A stretch of 64,000 bases of DNA from an uncultured Bacteroidales bacterium (GCA_946410455.1 CAMKAJ010000010.1:1-64000), one strand, 5' to 3'. Positions 1-10,368 are shown, counted from the stretch's first letter. Numbers and translations are program-made. The notes: generated by a model from the sequence alone, not told the origin.

Positions 1-1495
1 AGCGGCTGCGGCTGAGGTTCCAGTCCTGGATGTTCTCCAGCCACTTGCCGAAGCGTCCGCTGCCGGTAGACTCGGGCTTCCAGCTAATCTGCTCGTTGAG
101 GGCCATCATCTGCTCGCGCACGGCGGTGGTGCGGATGAACCAGCTGTCCAGCGGGTAGTAGAGCACCGGCTTGTCTGTACGCCAGCAGTGGGGATATGAG
201 TGCACATGCTTCTCTATGCGGAATGCCTTGCCGGCGGCCTTGAGCATCACGCAGATATCTACGTCCAGCGCGGGAGCGTCGGCGGGCAGGGTGGAGTCGT
301 AGGCGTTCTTTACGTAGCGTCCGGCCCACTCGGCGTAGTCTTTTGATACGCGCTCGGTGACGAACTGCGGGTCCAGGTCTTCGAGCCGATAGAAGCGGCC
401 CCTCGTATCTACCTGCGCCTGCGGATTGCCGTCGCTGTCTTTGACCAGCAGCGCGGGAACCCCTGCGAGGCGGGCTACCTTGGCGTCGTCTGCTCCGAAT
501 GTCGGTGCGATATGTACGATGCCGGTGCCGTCTTCCGTGGTCACGTAGTCACCCGGAATCACCCGGAACGCGCCCTCGTCGGGGCGGAACCAGGGGATCA
601 GCTGCTCGTAGCGCATGCCCACGAGCTCCTTGCCCTTGAGCGTGCCGGGAAGCACTTCGTAGGGCACTTTATCGTTGAACCAGGCGCCCACGAGGGCCTT
701 GGCAAGGATGTATGTTGCGGGCGTGCCGGTGTAGGGATTGGCGCTGCGCACCTTAACGTATTCTATTTCCGGGCCAACGCACAGTGCGGTGTTGGACGGG
801 AGAGTCCAGGGGGTGGTGGTCCATGCAAGGAAGTACAGGTCTTCCTCGCCCACAACCTTGAACTGGGCGCAGCAGGTGGTGTCCTTCACGTCCCTGTAGC
901 ATCCTGGCTGGTTGAGCTCGTGTGTACTCAGGCCGGTGCCGGCGGCGGGGGAGTAGGGCTGAATGCTCTTGCCCTTGTACAGCAACCCCTTGCCGTATAT
1001 GTCTTTGAGGAGGTACCAGAGAGTCTCGATGTAACGGTTGTCGTAGGTGATGTACGGGTCGTCCATATCTACCCAATAGCCTATGCGCTCGGTGAGGTTG
1101 CGCCATTCGGCGGTGTATTTCATAACCTCGCGGCGGCAGGCGGCGTTGTAGTCCGCTACGCTTATCTTGCTGCCTATATCTTCCTTGGTGATGCCGAGCA
1201 TCTTCTCTACGCCCAGCTCCACAGGCAGTCCGTGGGTGTCCCATCCGGCGCGGCGGCGCACCTTGAAGCCGCTCTGCGTCTTGTAGCGGCACACGGCGTC
1301 CTTGATGCTGCGGGCCATCACATGGTGGATGCCCGGCATGCCGTTGGCGCTCGGCGGGCCTTCAAAGAAAATGAATTCGGGTGCACCGTCCCTGAGTTCG
1401 AGCGATTTTTCGAACGCCCCGTTCTTCTTCCAGCGCTCCAGAACTTCATTTCCGGCAGCCACCAAATCAAGTCCCTTATATTCTTTGAATGTCAT
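1..1495 (-). CDS. ileS: Isoleucyl-tRNA synthetase, N-terminal part (runs off the window)
   Basis: Charges tRNA-Ile with isoleucine in the cytoplasm. The 498 visible residues start at MTFKEYKGLDLV and carry the class I HIGH-type signature as PSANGMPGIHHV. Further in are the editing-domain stretch AWTTTPWTLPSNTAL and the DWNLSRSR sequence just before the window edge, all characteristic of IleS. The KMSKS half lies outside the window. The start follows a TAnnTTTG promoter 37 bases upstream on the same strand. The sequence style is the longer archaeal/eukaryal-like IleS usual in Bacteroidota. No defect is seen in the visible part. Confidence 0.94.
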   Translation of the reverse strand, partial: MTFKEYKGLDLVAAGNEVLERWKKNGAFEKSLELRDGAPEFIFFEGPPSANGMPGIHHVMARSIKDAVCRYKTQSGFKVRRRAGWDTHGLPVELGVEKMLGITKEDIGSKISVADYNAACRREVMKYTAEWRNLTERIGYWVDMDDPYITYDNRYIETLWYLLKDIYGKGLLYKGKSIQPYSPAAGTGLSTHELNQPGCYRDVKDTTCCAQFKVVGEEDLYFLAWTTTPWTLPSNTALCVGPEIEYVKVRSANPYTGTPATYILAKALVGAWFNDKVPYEVLPGTLKGKELVGMRYEQLIPWFRPDEGAFRVIPGDYVTTEDGTGIVHIAPTFGADDAKVARLAGVPALLVKDSDGNPQAQVDTRGRFYRLEDLDPQFVTERVSKDYAEWAGRYVKNAYDSTLPADAPALDVDICVMLKAAGKAFRIEKHVHSYPHCWRTDKPVLYYPLDSWFIRTTAVREQMMALNEQISWKPESTGSGRFGKWLENIQDWNLSRSR

Positions 1496-1532
1496 ACAAA
1501 CTTGCTGCTTAACACTTAACTCTTTTATCTCG

Positions 1533-1540
1533 CAAAGATA
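1533..1540 (-). promoter_or_regulatory. Promoter -7 element of ileS
   Basis: Reads TATCTTTG on the minus strand, an exact match to the Bacteroidota -7 consensus TAnnTTTG, 37 bases before the ileS start codon. Confidence 0.6.
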
Positions 1541-1608
1541 GTCATTTTTATGGAGTTTTACCAAGCAAAAAAAAACCTCGTCTGGAATAACGTTAGACTA
1601 GAAATGTA

Positions 1609-1616
1609 TATATTTG
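1609..1616 (+). promoter_or_regulatory. Promoter -7 element of the sigma/SusCD/GDPD operon
   Basis: TATATTTG, an exact TAnnTTTG match, 32 bases before the ECF sigma gene. No comparable element is seen in the short gaps further down, so this is the likely promoter for the whole set of genes to 17679. Confidence 0.6.
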
Positions 1617-1648
1617 TAGCGTAGACCGATTAACACTAAGACGCACAG

Positions 1649-2215
1649 ATGCCGGAACCAGGACTTGTTTCACGCATAAAAGGAGGTGACAGAGAGGCTT
1701 TTAACGCTCTCTGCCGCAGTCGTTATGCATCTCTGATTTCGTATGCTCGCGTTTTCTTGTCGGGACTGGATGCCTCCTGGGCGGAAGACGTAGTGCAGGA
1801 TGTGTTGTTCGGGGTATGGCAGAACCGGCTCAAACTGAAAGACGATAGTACAGAACTTCAGTCATATCTGCTGAAATCCGTTTATAACCGTTGTGTGAAT
1901 TATCTCAAGAGGGCCAAGCGTGAGAATCTGTTCACAAGTTATTATGGAGAAAGGCTGGCAAGCCTTCTGGGCGATTGCTGGTCGCCCGAACGCAATCCTG
2001 TGATTGCCAGCGTGTTCGGTGCGGATATACGAGATTTGATTGCCGAATCTGTGCAACAGCTTCCGCCACGCAGCAGGGAAGTTTTCACTCTTAGTTATCT
2101 GGAAAACCTTAGCAACCGAGAAATCAGTGAGAAGCTGGGTATTTCCCTTAGTACCGTAGAGAATCACATGTACATAGCCCTCAAACAGTTGCGCAAAAGT
2201 CTGGCGGGCATCTGA
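1649..2215 (+). CDS. ECF-family RNA polymerase sigma factor (FecI/RpoE type)
   Basis: A 188-residue extracytoplasmic-function sigma factor. Region 2 is seen in the first half (EDVVQDVLFGVWQNR) and region 4 in the second (LPPRSREVFTLSYLENLSNREISEKLGISLSTVENHMY), with the helix-turn-helix before the C-terminus. The FecR anti-sigma gene begins 54 bases downstream, followed by susC. This is the standard Bacteroidota arrangement in which the TonB-dependent transporter signals through FecR to release the sigma factor. The gene probably activates its own operon. Confidence 0.93.
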   Translation: MPEPGLVSRIKGGDREAFNALCRSRYASLISYARVFLSGLDASWAEDVVQDVLFGVWQNRLKLKDDSTELQSYLLKSVYNRCVNYLKRAKRENLFTSYYGERLASLLGDCWSPERNPVIASVFGADIRDLIAESVQQLPPRSREVFTLSYLENLSNREISEKLGISLSTVENHMYIALKQLRKSLAGI

Positions 2216-2269
2216 TTTTTTTTCTTTCCCGATTGGGTGTTTTTACGAAGTTGATTGTATATATAATGT

Positions 2270-3238
2270 ATGCAAGACAACTTCAATATCGATTTAATTA
2301 CCCGGTATCTCAGGCACGAGACCACGGAGCAGGAGCAGGAGGCTCTGGTCCGCTGGCTGGAAGAATCCGAAGAGAATCGCCGGTTTTATTCCTTGTTTGC
2401 CGTCAACTACTCCTTGCACGAGAGTTTGTCGTCGCCCGACTTGGCCTGGGAAACAGAGTCTATGGTTACCAGGCTGAACGCTCGCATAGATGCAGAAATG
2501 GAGCAGTCCAGTAGAAGGAGGCAGTATCTCGGAGCTTTCGCTTTGGCGTTTGCCGCTGTGGTTGCAGCCGTTTTCTTGGTTTTCCGTAATTCTCCCGCCG
2601 GCATGGCTCCAGCACCGGTGCCTATGGAGACGGTTGCAAACAACGGAGAAAATACTTTGCCCATAGTTCTGGACGATGGGACCCATGTGTATATGAGCCC
2701 CGGAGCAAGGATGACTTATAATGTTTCTACACTGAAGGATAAAAGGGCAGTAACAATCGTAGGCGACGCCTATTTTGATGTTATCCGCGACACTGAGCGC
2801 CCCATGGTCGTCAGTACCCCTACTATTGGGGTGAAGGTGCTGGGTACTGCTTTTTCCGTTACTTCTACCGACGAGTTGTCGCAAGTAGTCCTGGAAAGGG
2901 GCTCGGTGCGTATCCTGTCGCCGGAAGGGAGCAATATGGTGACGCTCGTTCCCAATCAGAAGGCTACTTACAAGAGCCTTACCGGAGATATACGCGTAGA
3001 GCCCGTGTACGCTGCGGCTTATGTGACGAGCAAATACAATCTGGTGGCTATGTCTGATGTGAGCGTAGGCCAGATAGTTGCCGAGCTTTCCAAGCGCTTC
3101 GGCGTGCGTGTATCATATTCCGGAGACGATGACGACAAGCGCTACAACCTGGCATTCCTCCAGACCGACAGCCTTGAGGATGTACTTTCCATAGTAGAGT
3201 ACCTTACCGGAGTACGTTGTTTTATTGACACCAAATAA
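2270..3238 (+). CDS. FecR-family anti-sigma factor, inner membrane
   Basis: 322 residues. A cytoplasmic N-terminal sigma-binding part (about 1-83) precedes one membrane helix (about 84-105, LGAFALAFAAVVAAVFLVF). A periplasmic FecR domain follows (LDDGTHVYMSPGARM, GDAYFDVIRD, VKVLGTAFSV), then a DUF4974-type C-terminal domain (VSVGQIVAELSKRFGVRV). The last domain is expected to meet the STN domain of the SusC partner, whose gene starts 13 bases downstream. It holds the upstream sigma factor inactive until the transporter signals. Confidence 0.92.
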   Translation: MQDNFNIDLITRYLRHETTEQEQEALVRWLEESEENRRFYSLFAVNYSLHESLSSPDLAWETESMVTRLNARIDAEMEQSSRRRQYLGAFALAFAAVVAAVFLVFRNSPAGMAPAPVPMETVANNGENTLPIVLDDGTHVYMSPGARMTYNVSTLKDKRAVTIVGDAYFDVIRDTERPMVVSTPTIGVKVLGTAFSVTSTDELSQVVLERGSVRILSPEGSNMVTLVPNQKATYKSLTGDIRVEPVYAAAYVTSKYNLVAMSDVSVGQIVAELSKRFGVRVSYSGDDDDKRYNLAFLQTDSLEDVLSIVEYLTGVRCFIDTK

Positions 3239-3251
3239 TTAATATCAACCT

Positions 3252-6200
3252 ATGAATTACAAAAAAGTCTTAATCTGCTGTCTTGCAGCGCTAATGGGCG
3301 TGTTCTTCGTGAGCCGCCCGGTGGCAGGTGCGCAAGACAAGCTCTACGACGTGGATTTATCTATGTCGCAGGCGACAGTGAGCTCGTTTACGGCGGCTCT
3401 TACCAAGCAGACAGGCATTCTGTTTTCTTACGAGACGGATTTAGAGTCCAAAGCTCTTGGTAAGATTTCGATCAAGGAGAAAGGAGCTTCTTTGGAGTCC
3501 ATTCTCTTGAGAGCTTTCTCCGGCAAAGGAGTCACCTGGAAAATTGTCAACAGAACGGTTATCCTTACTGAGGATGTTTCACGGCAGGATAATCGCAGTA
3601 CTGTCCGAGGTAGCGTAAAGGATTCCAGCGGTGAGCCTCTTATCGGGGCCGGCGTCATTATCAAAGGCAAGGGCACCGGCGTTACTACCGACATCAACGG
3701 CAATTTCGCCATAGAGGCCGAGCCTGGACAGACTCTGGTGTTTTCTTTTATAGGCTTCATTACCCAGGAGGCCAGGATTACCAAAGCCGCGAGGATGGAT
3801 ATCGTTCTCCTGCAGGATACCAACTTGCTGGAGGATGTAGTTGTGGTAGGATACGGTACTCAGTCCAGACGTACTCTTACCACCTCCATCGCCAAGGTTG
3901 ACGGTTCGTCTATCTTCGATGCACCCGTGGCTTCGGTAGGAGACGCTCTCAAGGGTAAGGTTACAGGTGTACGTATCGCTTCCAGCAACACTCTACCCGG
4001 CGAGGCACCCCGATTCCTTATTCGAGGCGGTTCCTCTATCAATATGAGCAACGACCCTGTGGTGATTGTAGATGGCATCCAGCGCTCGATGGACGACATC
4101 AACCCCAATGATATAGAGTCCATGGAAGTGTTGAAGGATGCTGCGTCCGCCGGTATCTATGGTTCCCGAGCGTCAAACGGTATCATTTTGATAACCACAA
4201 AGAAAGGCTCGGTATCCAAGGGCCCGGAGATAGTTTTCGACGCCCAGGTGGGCTTCTCTCAGCCTTCTCGCAGCTGGGATCTGCTGAATGCCACCGAATT
4301 CCTTACTCTTGTGCGTCAGGCTATACCACTAGGCCCCAACTCAGACACCATACTCAACGGCGCCAATGCTGCTGGAACAGGCAATGTGCTGCCCACATCT
4401 ATGTTTACCACCCGTTTCCTGGGCGATGACGAGGAAGTTCCTGCCGGCTGGCTGTCTATGGCCGACCCCCTGGACCCGAGCCGTACCCTGATCTATACGG
4501 ATTACGATGCAGAGAAGGACTGGTTCCGCACGGCTCTGTGGCATAAAGAGTACATAGGTGTGAACGGTGGTAACGATGCCGTAAAGTATGCTGCCTCTGC
4601 CAGTTATCTGGGAGACGACGGAATAGTTGCCATGAGCAAGTACAAGCTCTTTACCATGCACGGCAACACCAGCTTCAACGTTACCAAGAAGATTACCTTT
4701 TCTACGACCTTCGATTTCTCCAGGGCGGTGAAGAATCCTCTGACCAGTAACTACTTCAACGCCATCGGACGAGGCCTCATGGAGGCTCCGACTCATCGCA
4801 ACTTCGATGAAGAAGGTCACTGGATTATGGGTGGTACCAACGTCAATCAGCAGATTGCGTCTTTCTACGAGTCGTTCTACGACCGCGAGATGGCAACCAA
4901 CAACGTGTCCGCCAACTTTACCCTCAACTGGAAAATTGCTGATGGTCTGTCGGCTACGGCCCAGTACGCCGCCTTCGATTCTAACTACAGGGGCAGCTAT
5001 TACGCTCGCGGAATGGTTAACGGTACACGCAATTTCATTTCCGGTACCCGCAGCACCACCGAGACCCGTACAGAGACCCTGCGCGACCATGTGACCGCAT
5101 ACCTCAATTACAAGAAGAATTGGGGGGGGCACGAAATTAATGCTACTGCCGGTTACGAATATACACACTGGCGCTACTGGTATGTGAATGCCACCGGTAC
5201 CGGTTCCAGCTCCGACAAGGTACCAATCCTGGACTCCGCAACGGAATATACTGCCAGCAACCAGGATACTCGCCAGGCTCTCATGTCGGGCTTCGGCCGA
5301 GTCAATTATGATTTCACGGGGCGCTACATATTCTCCGCTACGCTACGAGCCGACGGCTCGTCCAAGTTTGCCAAGGGCAAGCGCTGGGGCTTCTTCCCCA
5401 CGGGATCTGCTGCCTGGATAGTAAACGATGAGCCTTTCTGGAGGGTGGATCCTTCGGTTGTCAACCTGTTCAAGTTCAGGGCCTCCTATGGCCTTACCGG
5501 TAACAACGGAATCGGCCTCTATGATACATACGGGGCTTATTCAACCGCCAACTCATATTCCGGATACTCAACTACGCTTCCTTCCACCATGATGAACAAC
5601 GACCTCAAGTGGGAGAAGACTTCGCAGTTCGACCTGGGTGTAGATATGAGTTTCTTCAAAGACCGCATTCGACTGGTACTCGACTACTACGACAAGGTTA
5701 CCTCCGATATGCTGTTCTCCATCACCCTTCCGGATACCGGCTCCTTCGGGTCTGCCAAGGCCAACGTGGGAAGCGCCCGTTTCTATGGCTTTGAGGTTGA
5801 ACTCCATACCGCCAACATCCAGACTCGTGACTTTTCCTGGGATACCGACTTCACCTATTCGTTCGCCCGCAACGAGGTGCTCTCTCTCCCGGACGAGTAT
5901 ATGTACGACGAGGTTGATATCAACGGTAATCCTACCGGAAAGAAAGCCTGGCGTATAGGCGGTTACACCATGAGCGAAAGCGGATGGCGCTTCGGCGGCA
6001 CCGCAGTTGGCGAGCCCCTGGGCCGCATATACGGTTACAAGATCGACCATATCATCCAGACCGAAGCCGAGGCGGCTGCCGCCCTCTACGACTCCCAGTC
6101 GCATGGCTATCTGCCGTCTGACAACCTGTCTGTGGAGGGCCGCAAGGCAGTGGGCGACTACGAATGGATGAACCGTCCCGGTTCTGCCAAGTTGCCGGAC

Positions 6201-6800
6201 GGCCGCGAGCAGATCAATGGTGAAGATATGTTCCTGCTGGGTAACGTGGTGCCCCATTCCACCGGCGGTCTCAACAACACAATCCGCTTCAAGAGGCTTA
6301 CCTTCAATATATACATGGACTACGCCATCGGCCACTCCATCTATAATTACATGAAGACCCGCTTTATCCAGAATACTCTGGGTAACTCCAATTCCAACCT
6401 GAGCCACTACGTTTACGACTGCTGGAAGTATCCTGGCGACACAGGTGCCAAATACGCGCGTTTCTTCCCCAATGACGCCGACTTCGGTAACCGCAACTTC
6501 TCCCGTGCTTCCGACTTCAACGTAGAAAGGGCCGATTACCTCTGCCTGCGTGACGTGTCACTCTTCTACGAACTGCCCGAGAAATGGGTTAAACCTTTGG
6601 GCGTGAAGAGGGTGAACATTGGCGTTTCCGGCAACTCCTTGTATTATTTCACCGCAGTGAGCGGAACCGTTAGCCCTGAGTCCGGAATCTCTACCGATTC
6701 TTCTGCCGGGCAGTACAGCTTCGTGAACAACGGTAGCGGTGACGGAAGCTTCGCGCCTCCTGCACGCAAGATTCTCTTCAATGTTAAAATTACATTCTAA
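3252..6800 (+). CDS. SusC/RagA-family TonB-dependent outer-membrane transporter with N-terminal STN signalling domain
   Basis: 1182 residues. After a signal peptide (about 1-27) there is an STN domain (about 33-108) for contact with FecR, then a carboxypeptidase-regulatory-like domain (GSVKDSSGEPLIGAGVIIKG). The TonB plug begins near VVVGYGTQSRRTLT and contains the SusC hallmark YGSRASNGIILITTKKG. The rest is a large beta-barrel ending in the aromatic terminus FNVKITF. It imports a substrate captured by the SusD partner, which follows with no gap. The STN domain fits the sigma/FecR pair upstream. The substrate cannot be read from this protein; the downstream phosphodiesterases suggest a glycerophosphodiester. 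Confidence 0.96.
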   Translation: MNYKKVLICCLAALMGVFFVSRPVAGAQDKLYDVDLSMSQATVSSFTAALTKQTGILFSYETDLESKALGKISIKEKGASLESILLRAFSGKGVTWKIVNRTVILTEDVSRQDNRSTVRGSVKDSSGEPLIGAGVIIKGKGTGVTTDINGNFAIEAEPGQTLVFSFIGFITQEARITKAARMDIVLLQDTNLLEDVVVVGYGTQSRRTLTTSIAKVDGSSIFDAPVASVGDALKGKVTGVRIASSNTLPGEAPRFLIRGGSSINMSNDPVVIVDGIQRSMDDINPNDIESMEVLKDAASAGIYGSRASNGIILITTKKGSVSKGPEIVFDAQVGFSQPSRSWDLLNATEFLTLVRQAIPLGPNSDTILNGANAAGTGNVLPTSMFTTRFLGDDEEVPAGWLSMADPLDPSRTLIYTDYDAEKDWFRTALWHKEYIGVNGGNDAVKYAASASYLGDDGIVAMSKYKLFTMHGNTSFNVTKKITFSTTFDFSRAVKNPLTSNYFNAIGRGLMEAPTHRNFDEEGHWIMGGTNVNQQIASFYESFYDREMATNNVSANFTLNWKIADGLSATAQYAAFDSNYRGSYYARGMVNGTRNFISGTRSTTETRTETLRDHVTAYLNYKKNWGGHEINATAGYEYTHWRYWYVNATGTGSSSDKVPILDSATEYTASNQDTRQALMSGFGRVNYDFTGRYIFSATLRADGSSKFAKGKRWGFFPTGSAAWIVNDEPFWRVDPSVVNLFKFRASYGLTGNNGIGLYDTYGAYSTANSYSGYSTTLPSTMMNNDLKWEKTSQFDLGVDMSFFKDRIRLVLDYYDKVTSDMLFSITLPDTGSFGSAKANVGSARFYGFEVELHTANIQTRDFSWDTDFTYSFARNEVLSLPDEYMYDEVDINGNPTGKKAWRIGGYTMSESGWRFGGTAVGEPLGRIYGYKIDHIIQTEAEAAAALYDSQSHGYLPSDNLSVEGRKAVGDYEWMNRPGSAKLPDGREQINGEDMFLLGNVVPHSTGGLNNTIRFKRLTFNIYMDYAIGHSIYNYMKTRFIQNTLGNSNSNLSHYVYDCWKYPGDTGAKYARFFPNDADFGNRNFSRASDFNVERADYLCLRDVSLFYELPEKWVKPLGVKRVNIGVSGNSLYYFTAVSGTVSPESGISTDSSAGQYSFVNNGSGDGSFAPPARKILFNVKITF

Positions 6801-6812
6801 ATGCCTGCCGAT

Positions 6813-8303
6813 ATGAAAAAGATAATCCGATTCATTCTTGCAGTTGCCACGGCCTGTACTCTCGTTGCTTCTTGCAACGCGCTGGATATCATTCAGGACA
6901 ACAAGCTTTCAGCGAGCAATATGTGGCAGGACGAGAACGACGTTCTCACATCCACCTACGGCATTTTCTACCGTATGCGCGAGAACTTCGTACAGAATTA
7001 CGTCAATGTATTCTACTGGGGCGAGGCCCGCGTGGGTAATTACATGTGGGGCCCGTCTCTGGAGAACAGGGTGCAGGACAACGACATGATTGCCGTACGT
7101 CTGAGCCAGATGAACGGCTCCACCAATTCCTGCTCATGGAGCGCGCTTTATACGGCTATTGACCAGGCTAATTCAGTGCTCAAATATGCTCCCTCCGTGC
7201 CCATGAGCGACAGTGCCCGCCGCCGTGCCATAGGCCAGGCATCTTTTGCCCGTGCATATTGCTACTTCTGGGCCGCGAGGCTATGGGGTGACGTGCCTCT
7301 GAACCTGCTGCCCGTGGAATCCACCACCCAGCCTGAGACCTATCCCGTGCGCGCGCCCAAGGAGGAAGTGTACCGCCAGATAGGCCTTGACATAGAGCAG
7401 GCTGTGGAATATGCAGACGATCTTGGAAACGAGAAGTACTTCGCTACCAAGGACGCAGTCAACATGCTCAAGGCTGAATATGCCTTGTGGATGTATTCTA
7501 CTCAGAACGGTGGCGACAGCTACCTGACCCTTGCAGAAGAGGCCCTGGACGCCATAGGTATAGGCTCTTCCAAACTCCTGGCCGATTACGGCAAGATTTT
7601 CGACAGGGAGAACAAGAAGAACACCGAGGTGGTCTTTGCCCTCAACAACAACCAGACAGAGAAGCTCACAGGTGGTTACTACTGGTACTTCTACATGGCT
7701 GGCGCCAACGTGGCTACCCAGTTCCAGCAGAACCCTGTACCTATCTACGCCACCCAGTGGTGGAGCTATTCCCAGCAGTTCGTAGATGTGATGGTGGCCA
7801 GCAAGCAAGACAACGGCGATTCCCGCGTAGCTACCAACCTCGGTATGGGAGGCTACGGCGAGGGCGACGGCCGTATTCTCACATGGCCCAACAAGTTCCT
7901 GGGCGACATGTCTGTGAATCCCACGGTGTTCGACTGCGACCTGTTGTATTACAGATATGCGCAGGCAGTCATGATGCATGCCGAGCTCAAGTACTATCAG
8001 AAGGATTACTCGGCTGCACTTAAGTCTCTGAACATCATTGCCAAACGTGCTTACGGCCGGGATAACTTCTATTCCGACAGCTCGCGCGATGCCATACTCC
8101 AGGCACTGACGGACGAGTACTTCCTGGAATTCCCTTGCGAGGGAGTTATCTGGTGGGCCCTCATAAGGCTGGACAAGATCTGGGACTACAATCCCGAGCT
8201 GGCTGACAAGAGGGTCAACAATCCCAATATTCTGCTGTGGCCCATAAGCCAGAGCGCCATCAACAAGAACAACAAGCTCCGCCAGACGGAAGGCTGGAGT
8301 TAA
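6813..8303 (+). CDS. SusD/RagB-family surface glycan- or nutrient-binding lipoprotein
   Basis: About 496 residues from the chosen start. An in-frame ATG at 6801 directly abuts susC, but the start at 6813 puts MKKIIRF at the head of a proper lipoprotein signal ending in LVASC, so it is preferred. The SusD fold is supported by the TPR-rich N-terminal part (YTAIDQANSVLKYAPSV, RAIGQASFARAYCYFWAARLWGDVPL) and the C-terminal SusD region (LDKIWDYNPELADKRV and a closing LWPISQSAINKNNKL). It forms the lid of the SusC barrel and captures substrate at the cell surface. Confidence 0.94.
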   Translation: MKKIIRFILAVATACTLVASCNALDIIQDNKLSASNMWQDENDVLTSTYGIFYRMRENFVQNYVNVFYWGEARVGNYMWGPSLENRVQDNDMIAVRLSQMNGSTNSCSWSALYTAIDQANSVLKYAPSVPMSDSARRRAIGQASFARAYCYFWAARLWGDVPLNLLPVESTTQPETYPVRAPKEEVYRQIGLDIEQAVEYADDLGNEKYFATKDAVNMLKAEYALWMYSTQNGGDSYLTLAEEALDAIGIGSSKLLADYGKIFDRENKKNTEVVFALNNNQTEKLTGGYYWYFYMAGANVATQFQQNPVPIYATQWWSYSQQFVDVMVASKQDNGDSRVATNLGMGGYGEGDGRILTWPNKFLGDMSVNPTVFDCDLLYYRYAQAVMMHAELKYYQKDYSAALKSLNIIAKRAYGRDNFYSDSSRDAILQALTDEYFLEFPCEGVIWWALIRLDKIWDYNPELADKRVNNPNILLWPISQSAINKNNKLRQTEGWS

Positions 8304-8316
8304 AGCGGCAGATAGT

Positions 8317-10350
8317 ATGAAAAAGAACATTTCAAAGTATTGTGTACTTGCATTGGCTGCTGTGCTTGCCGCATGTAGCCCCCAAAAGGAGAATTACGAT
8401 GCGGACACCGCGTTCCGTGTAACCCTTTACCCCGAGCCGGTGGAGTTTCTGGCCGACGGAAGCGCTCCCGGCGAAAGCGGCGTGTACGAAGCTGTGGTGC
8501 TTGTGAACGCCGGCGCCGCCACCAGCGACATGGGCTGGACGGCTTCCTTGGAGGGCAACCCTTCCTGGGCAACGCTTAGCGAGGCAACGGTCAATTCTAC
8601 ATTCAAGGAGACCTACTCAGACAAGGAGCACCAGATTTCCCAGAAAGGTATATCTGTAACTGTAAAACCCAACACCGAGTACCGCAGGAAGGCGGTTCTC
8701 AATATTACGCTGGCCAACGGCAGCGTGTTCCCCTTCGTGCTACAGCAGCTCGGCCTCAAGGCCGATGCGGCCCTGGAGGTGCTCACAAAAGACGTGGCCA
8801 AGAACGGCGTGGAATTCATTGCGGCCGGTGGCAAAATGCTGCTGGAGTATTCCACCAACATGGGAGACTTAGTATCGTATTCCTCATCTGCCGAATGGCT
8901 GGAGTGGATTCCGGGCGAGCCCGGATTCGTGACGCTGAAAGCGGCTAAATGGACAGACAAGGAAAATGGGCGCGAGGCTGTGTTTACCATAACCATCGGC
9001 AGCCCGGACACCAGCGAGGCCTCGGTGGATATAAAGGTTACGCAGCTGCCTGCAGACGAGTTCTACTTCTTGTGGGGCGAGTCGGTACGCTGCGGTACAG
9101 AGATCGCCCAGGCAATCCAGATGAGCAAGGGCGACGGTAACATCCACTCGTCCAAGCAGTTCTTCAACAAGGGCGAAGGCGGCAACCGTATTTGGCTCAA
9201 TCCGGAATCCCGTGAGCTGTCTTATCCATGCTTTATCCTTGCCGCCGACGGAAAGGTGGTAGAAGTGGCGTCGGCAGATGCTACCCTGCCGGATGGCCCC
9301 GAGATTGATGTGGACGGCCTGCGCAACCTGAGCGTGAACATGAACGCCAAGACCTGGACGTGGAACCGTATCTCTACGGCCAACTGTACTCCGGACAGTG
9401 AGGTGGCGAACTACAAAACCAAGGCCTACACTGCCCGCGACGGCTCCCAGAAAATATGGATGACCGAATGGCTCCGCTGGGACGGCGGCGATATCTGGCC
9501 CAAGCTGGGCTCCGGACAGACCGTGGGGCTCGTGAATACCGCCACAGGGGGTTACAAAGAGAAGGAGTTTCCCAAGACCTGGGACGACATGACCTATGGC
9601 AAACCCGAATACGAAACCGTAGAGAGCGGTCTCGGCACCCTTGAAGTGTCATCTGAAAAGGGTCGTATCTACGCTTTCTCCGAGCTGATAAATGGTGTGC
9701 CTACCTTCGGTCGCGGCTTCGCACGTTACGAGCCGCTCCCCGGCAACTGGCAGCGCGGAAGCGTAATAGTAGATGCGGTTGGCGATTCTTATGAACTCGA
9801 ATGCCTTAAGACCGTGACTCCTTTTACTGCCGACCCGGCAGCCGACGAGGAGGCCCATCCTACCCTCAAGATGCAGGTTCAGGGCATCTGCCCTTACGGT
9901 TGGCATGTGGCAAACGCCTCCGACTGGCTTGACCTGGCCTGGGCTGCAAGCCTCATGAGCAACGGGGACAGCTATCCAGTCAGGGCGTCAGATGTAAACT
10001 ATATGGAATTCACCGGCAGCGGCATACCCAATTTTGCTACCTGGCTCAAGCAGGCCAAGTACTACAACGGTGCTAAAGACCTGATTGCGGACGGCGCCGA
10101 CGAGTTCGACTTCAACTATTACCCTCTGGGCATACGCTATATGACTCAGGGATTCACCTGGCAGGGAACCCGAGCCCAGACCTGGGTGCCCCTGGTATTC
10201 GACGCCGACAAGGGCGAAGGATGGTACAGCACCTTCCGCATCAACGTCATGATTGTCAACAACGCCCAGGATAAGGCGCAGATGGTCAACCTGGACAACG
10301 GCCAGGCAATCTGCCCCATACGCTGCGTGAAGAACTACATCAAGAAATAA
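8317..10350 (+). CDS. Surface lipoprotein with BACON-like domains and a C-terminal FISUMP-type domain
   Basis: 677 residues with lipobox VLAAC. The first 250 residues hold two BACON-like beta-sandwich segments (GWTASLEGNPSWATLS, VTVKPNTEYRRKAVLNITLANGS, then SSSAEWLEWIPGEPGFVTL). The C-terminal part has the Fibrobacter-succinogenes-major-domain pattern: ICPYGWHVANASDWLDL near its start and AICPIRCVKNY at the end. It follows susD by 13 bases, the usual place for a surface-exposed accessory binding protein of a SusCD locus. The ligand is unknown. Confidence 0.75.
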   Translation: MKKNISKYCVLALAAVLAACSPQKENYDADTAFRVTLYPEPVEFLADGSAPGESGVYEAVVLVNAGAATSDMGWTASLEGNPSWATLSEATVNSTFKETYSDKEHQISQKGISVTVKPNTEYRRKAVLNITLANGSVFPFVLQQLGLKADAALEVLTKDVAKNGVEFIAAGGKMLLEYSTNMGDLVSYSSSAEWLEWIPGEPGFVTLKAAKWTDKENGREAVFTITIGSPDTSEASVDIKVTQLPADEFYFLWGESVRCGTEIAQAIQMSKGDGNIHSSKQFFNKGEGGNRIWLNPESRELSYPCFILAADGKVVEVASADATLPDGPEIDVDGLRNLSVNMNAKTWTWNRISTANCTPDSEVANYKTKAYTARDGSQKIWMTEWLRWDGGDIWPKLGSGQTVGLVNTATGGYKEKEFPKTWDDMTYGKPEYETVESGLGTLEVSSEKGRIYAFSELINGVPTFGRGFARYEPLPGNWQRGSVIVDAVGDSYELECLKTVTPFTADPAADEEAHPTLKMQVQGICPYGWHVANASDWLDLAWAASLMSNGDSYPVRASDVNYMEFTGSGIPNFATWLKQAKYYNGAKDLIADGADEFDFNYYPLGIRYMTQGFTWQGTRAQTWVPLVFDADKGEGWYSTFRINVMIVNNAQDKAQMVNLDNGQAICPIRCVKNYIKK

Positions 10351-10368
10351 CATACGAACAACAGCTAT

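Noticed and set aside
512..1519. A 335-codon plus-strand frame
   Set aside because: Lies opposite ileS, whose HIGH-type and editing motifs are unmistakable.
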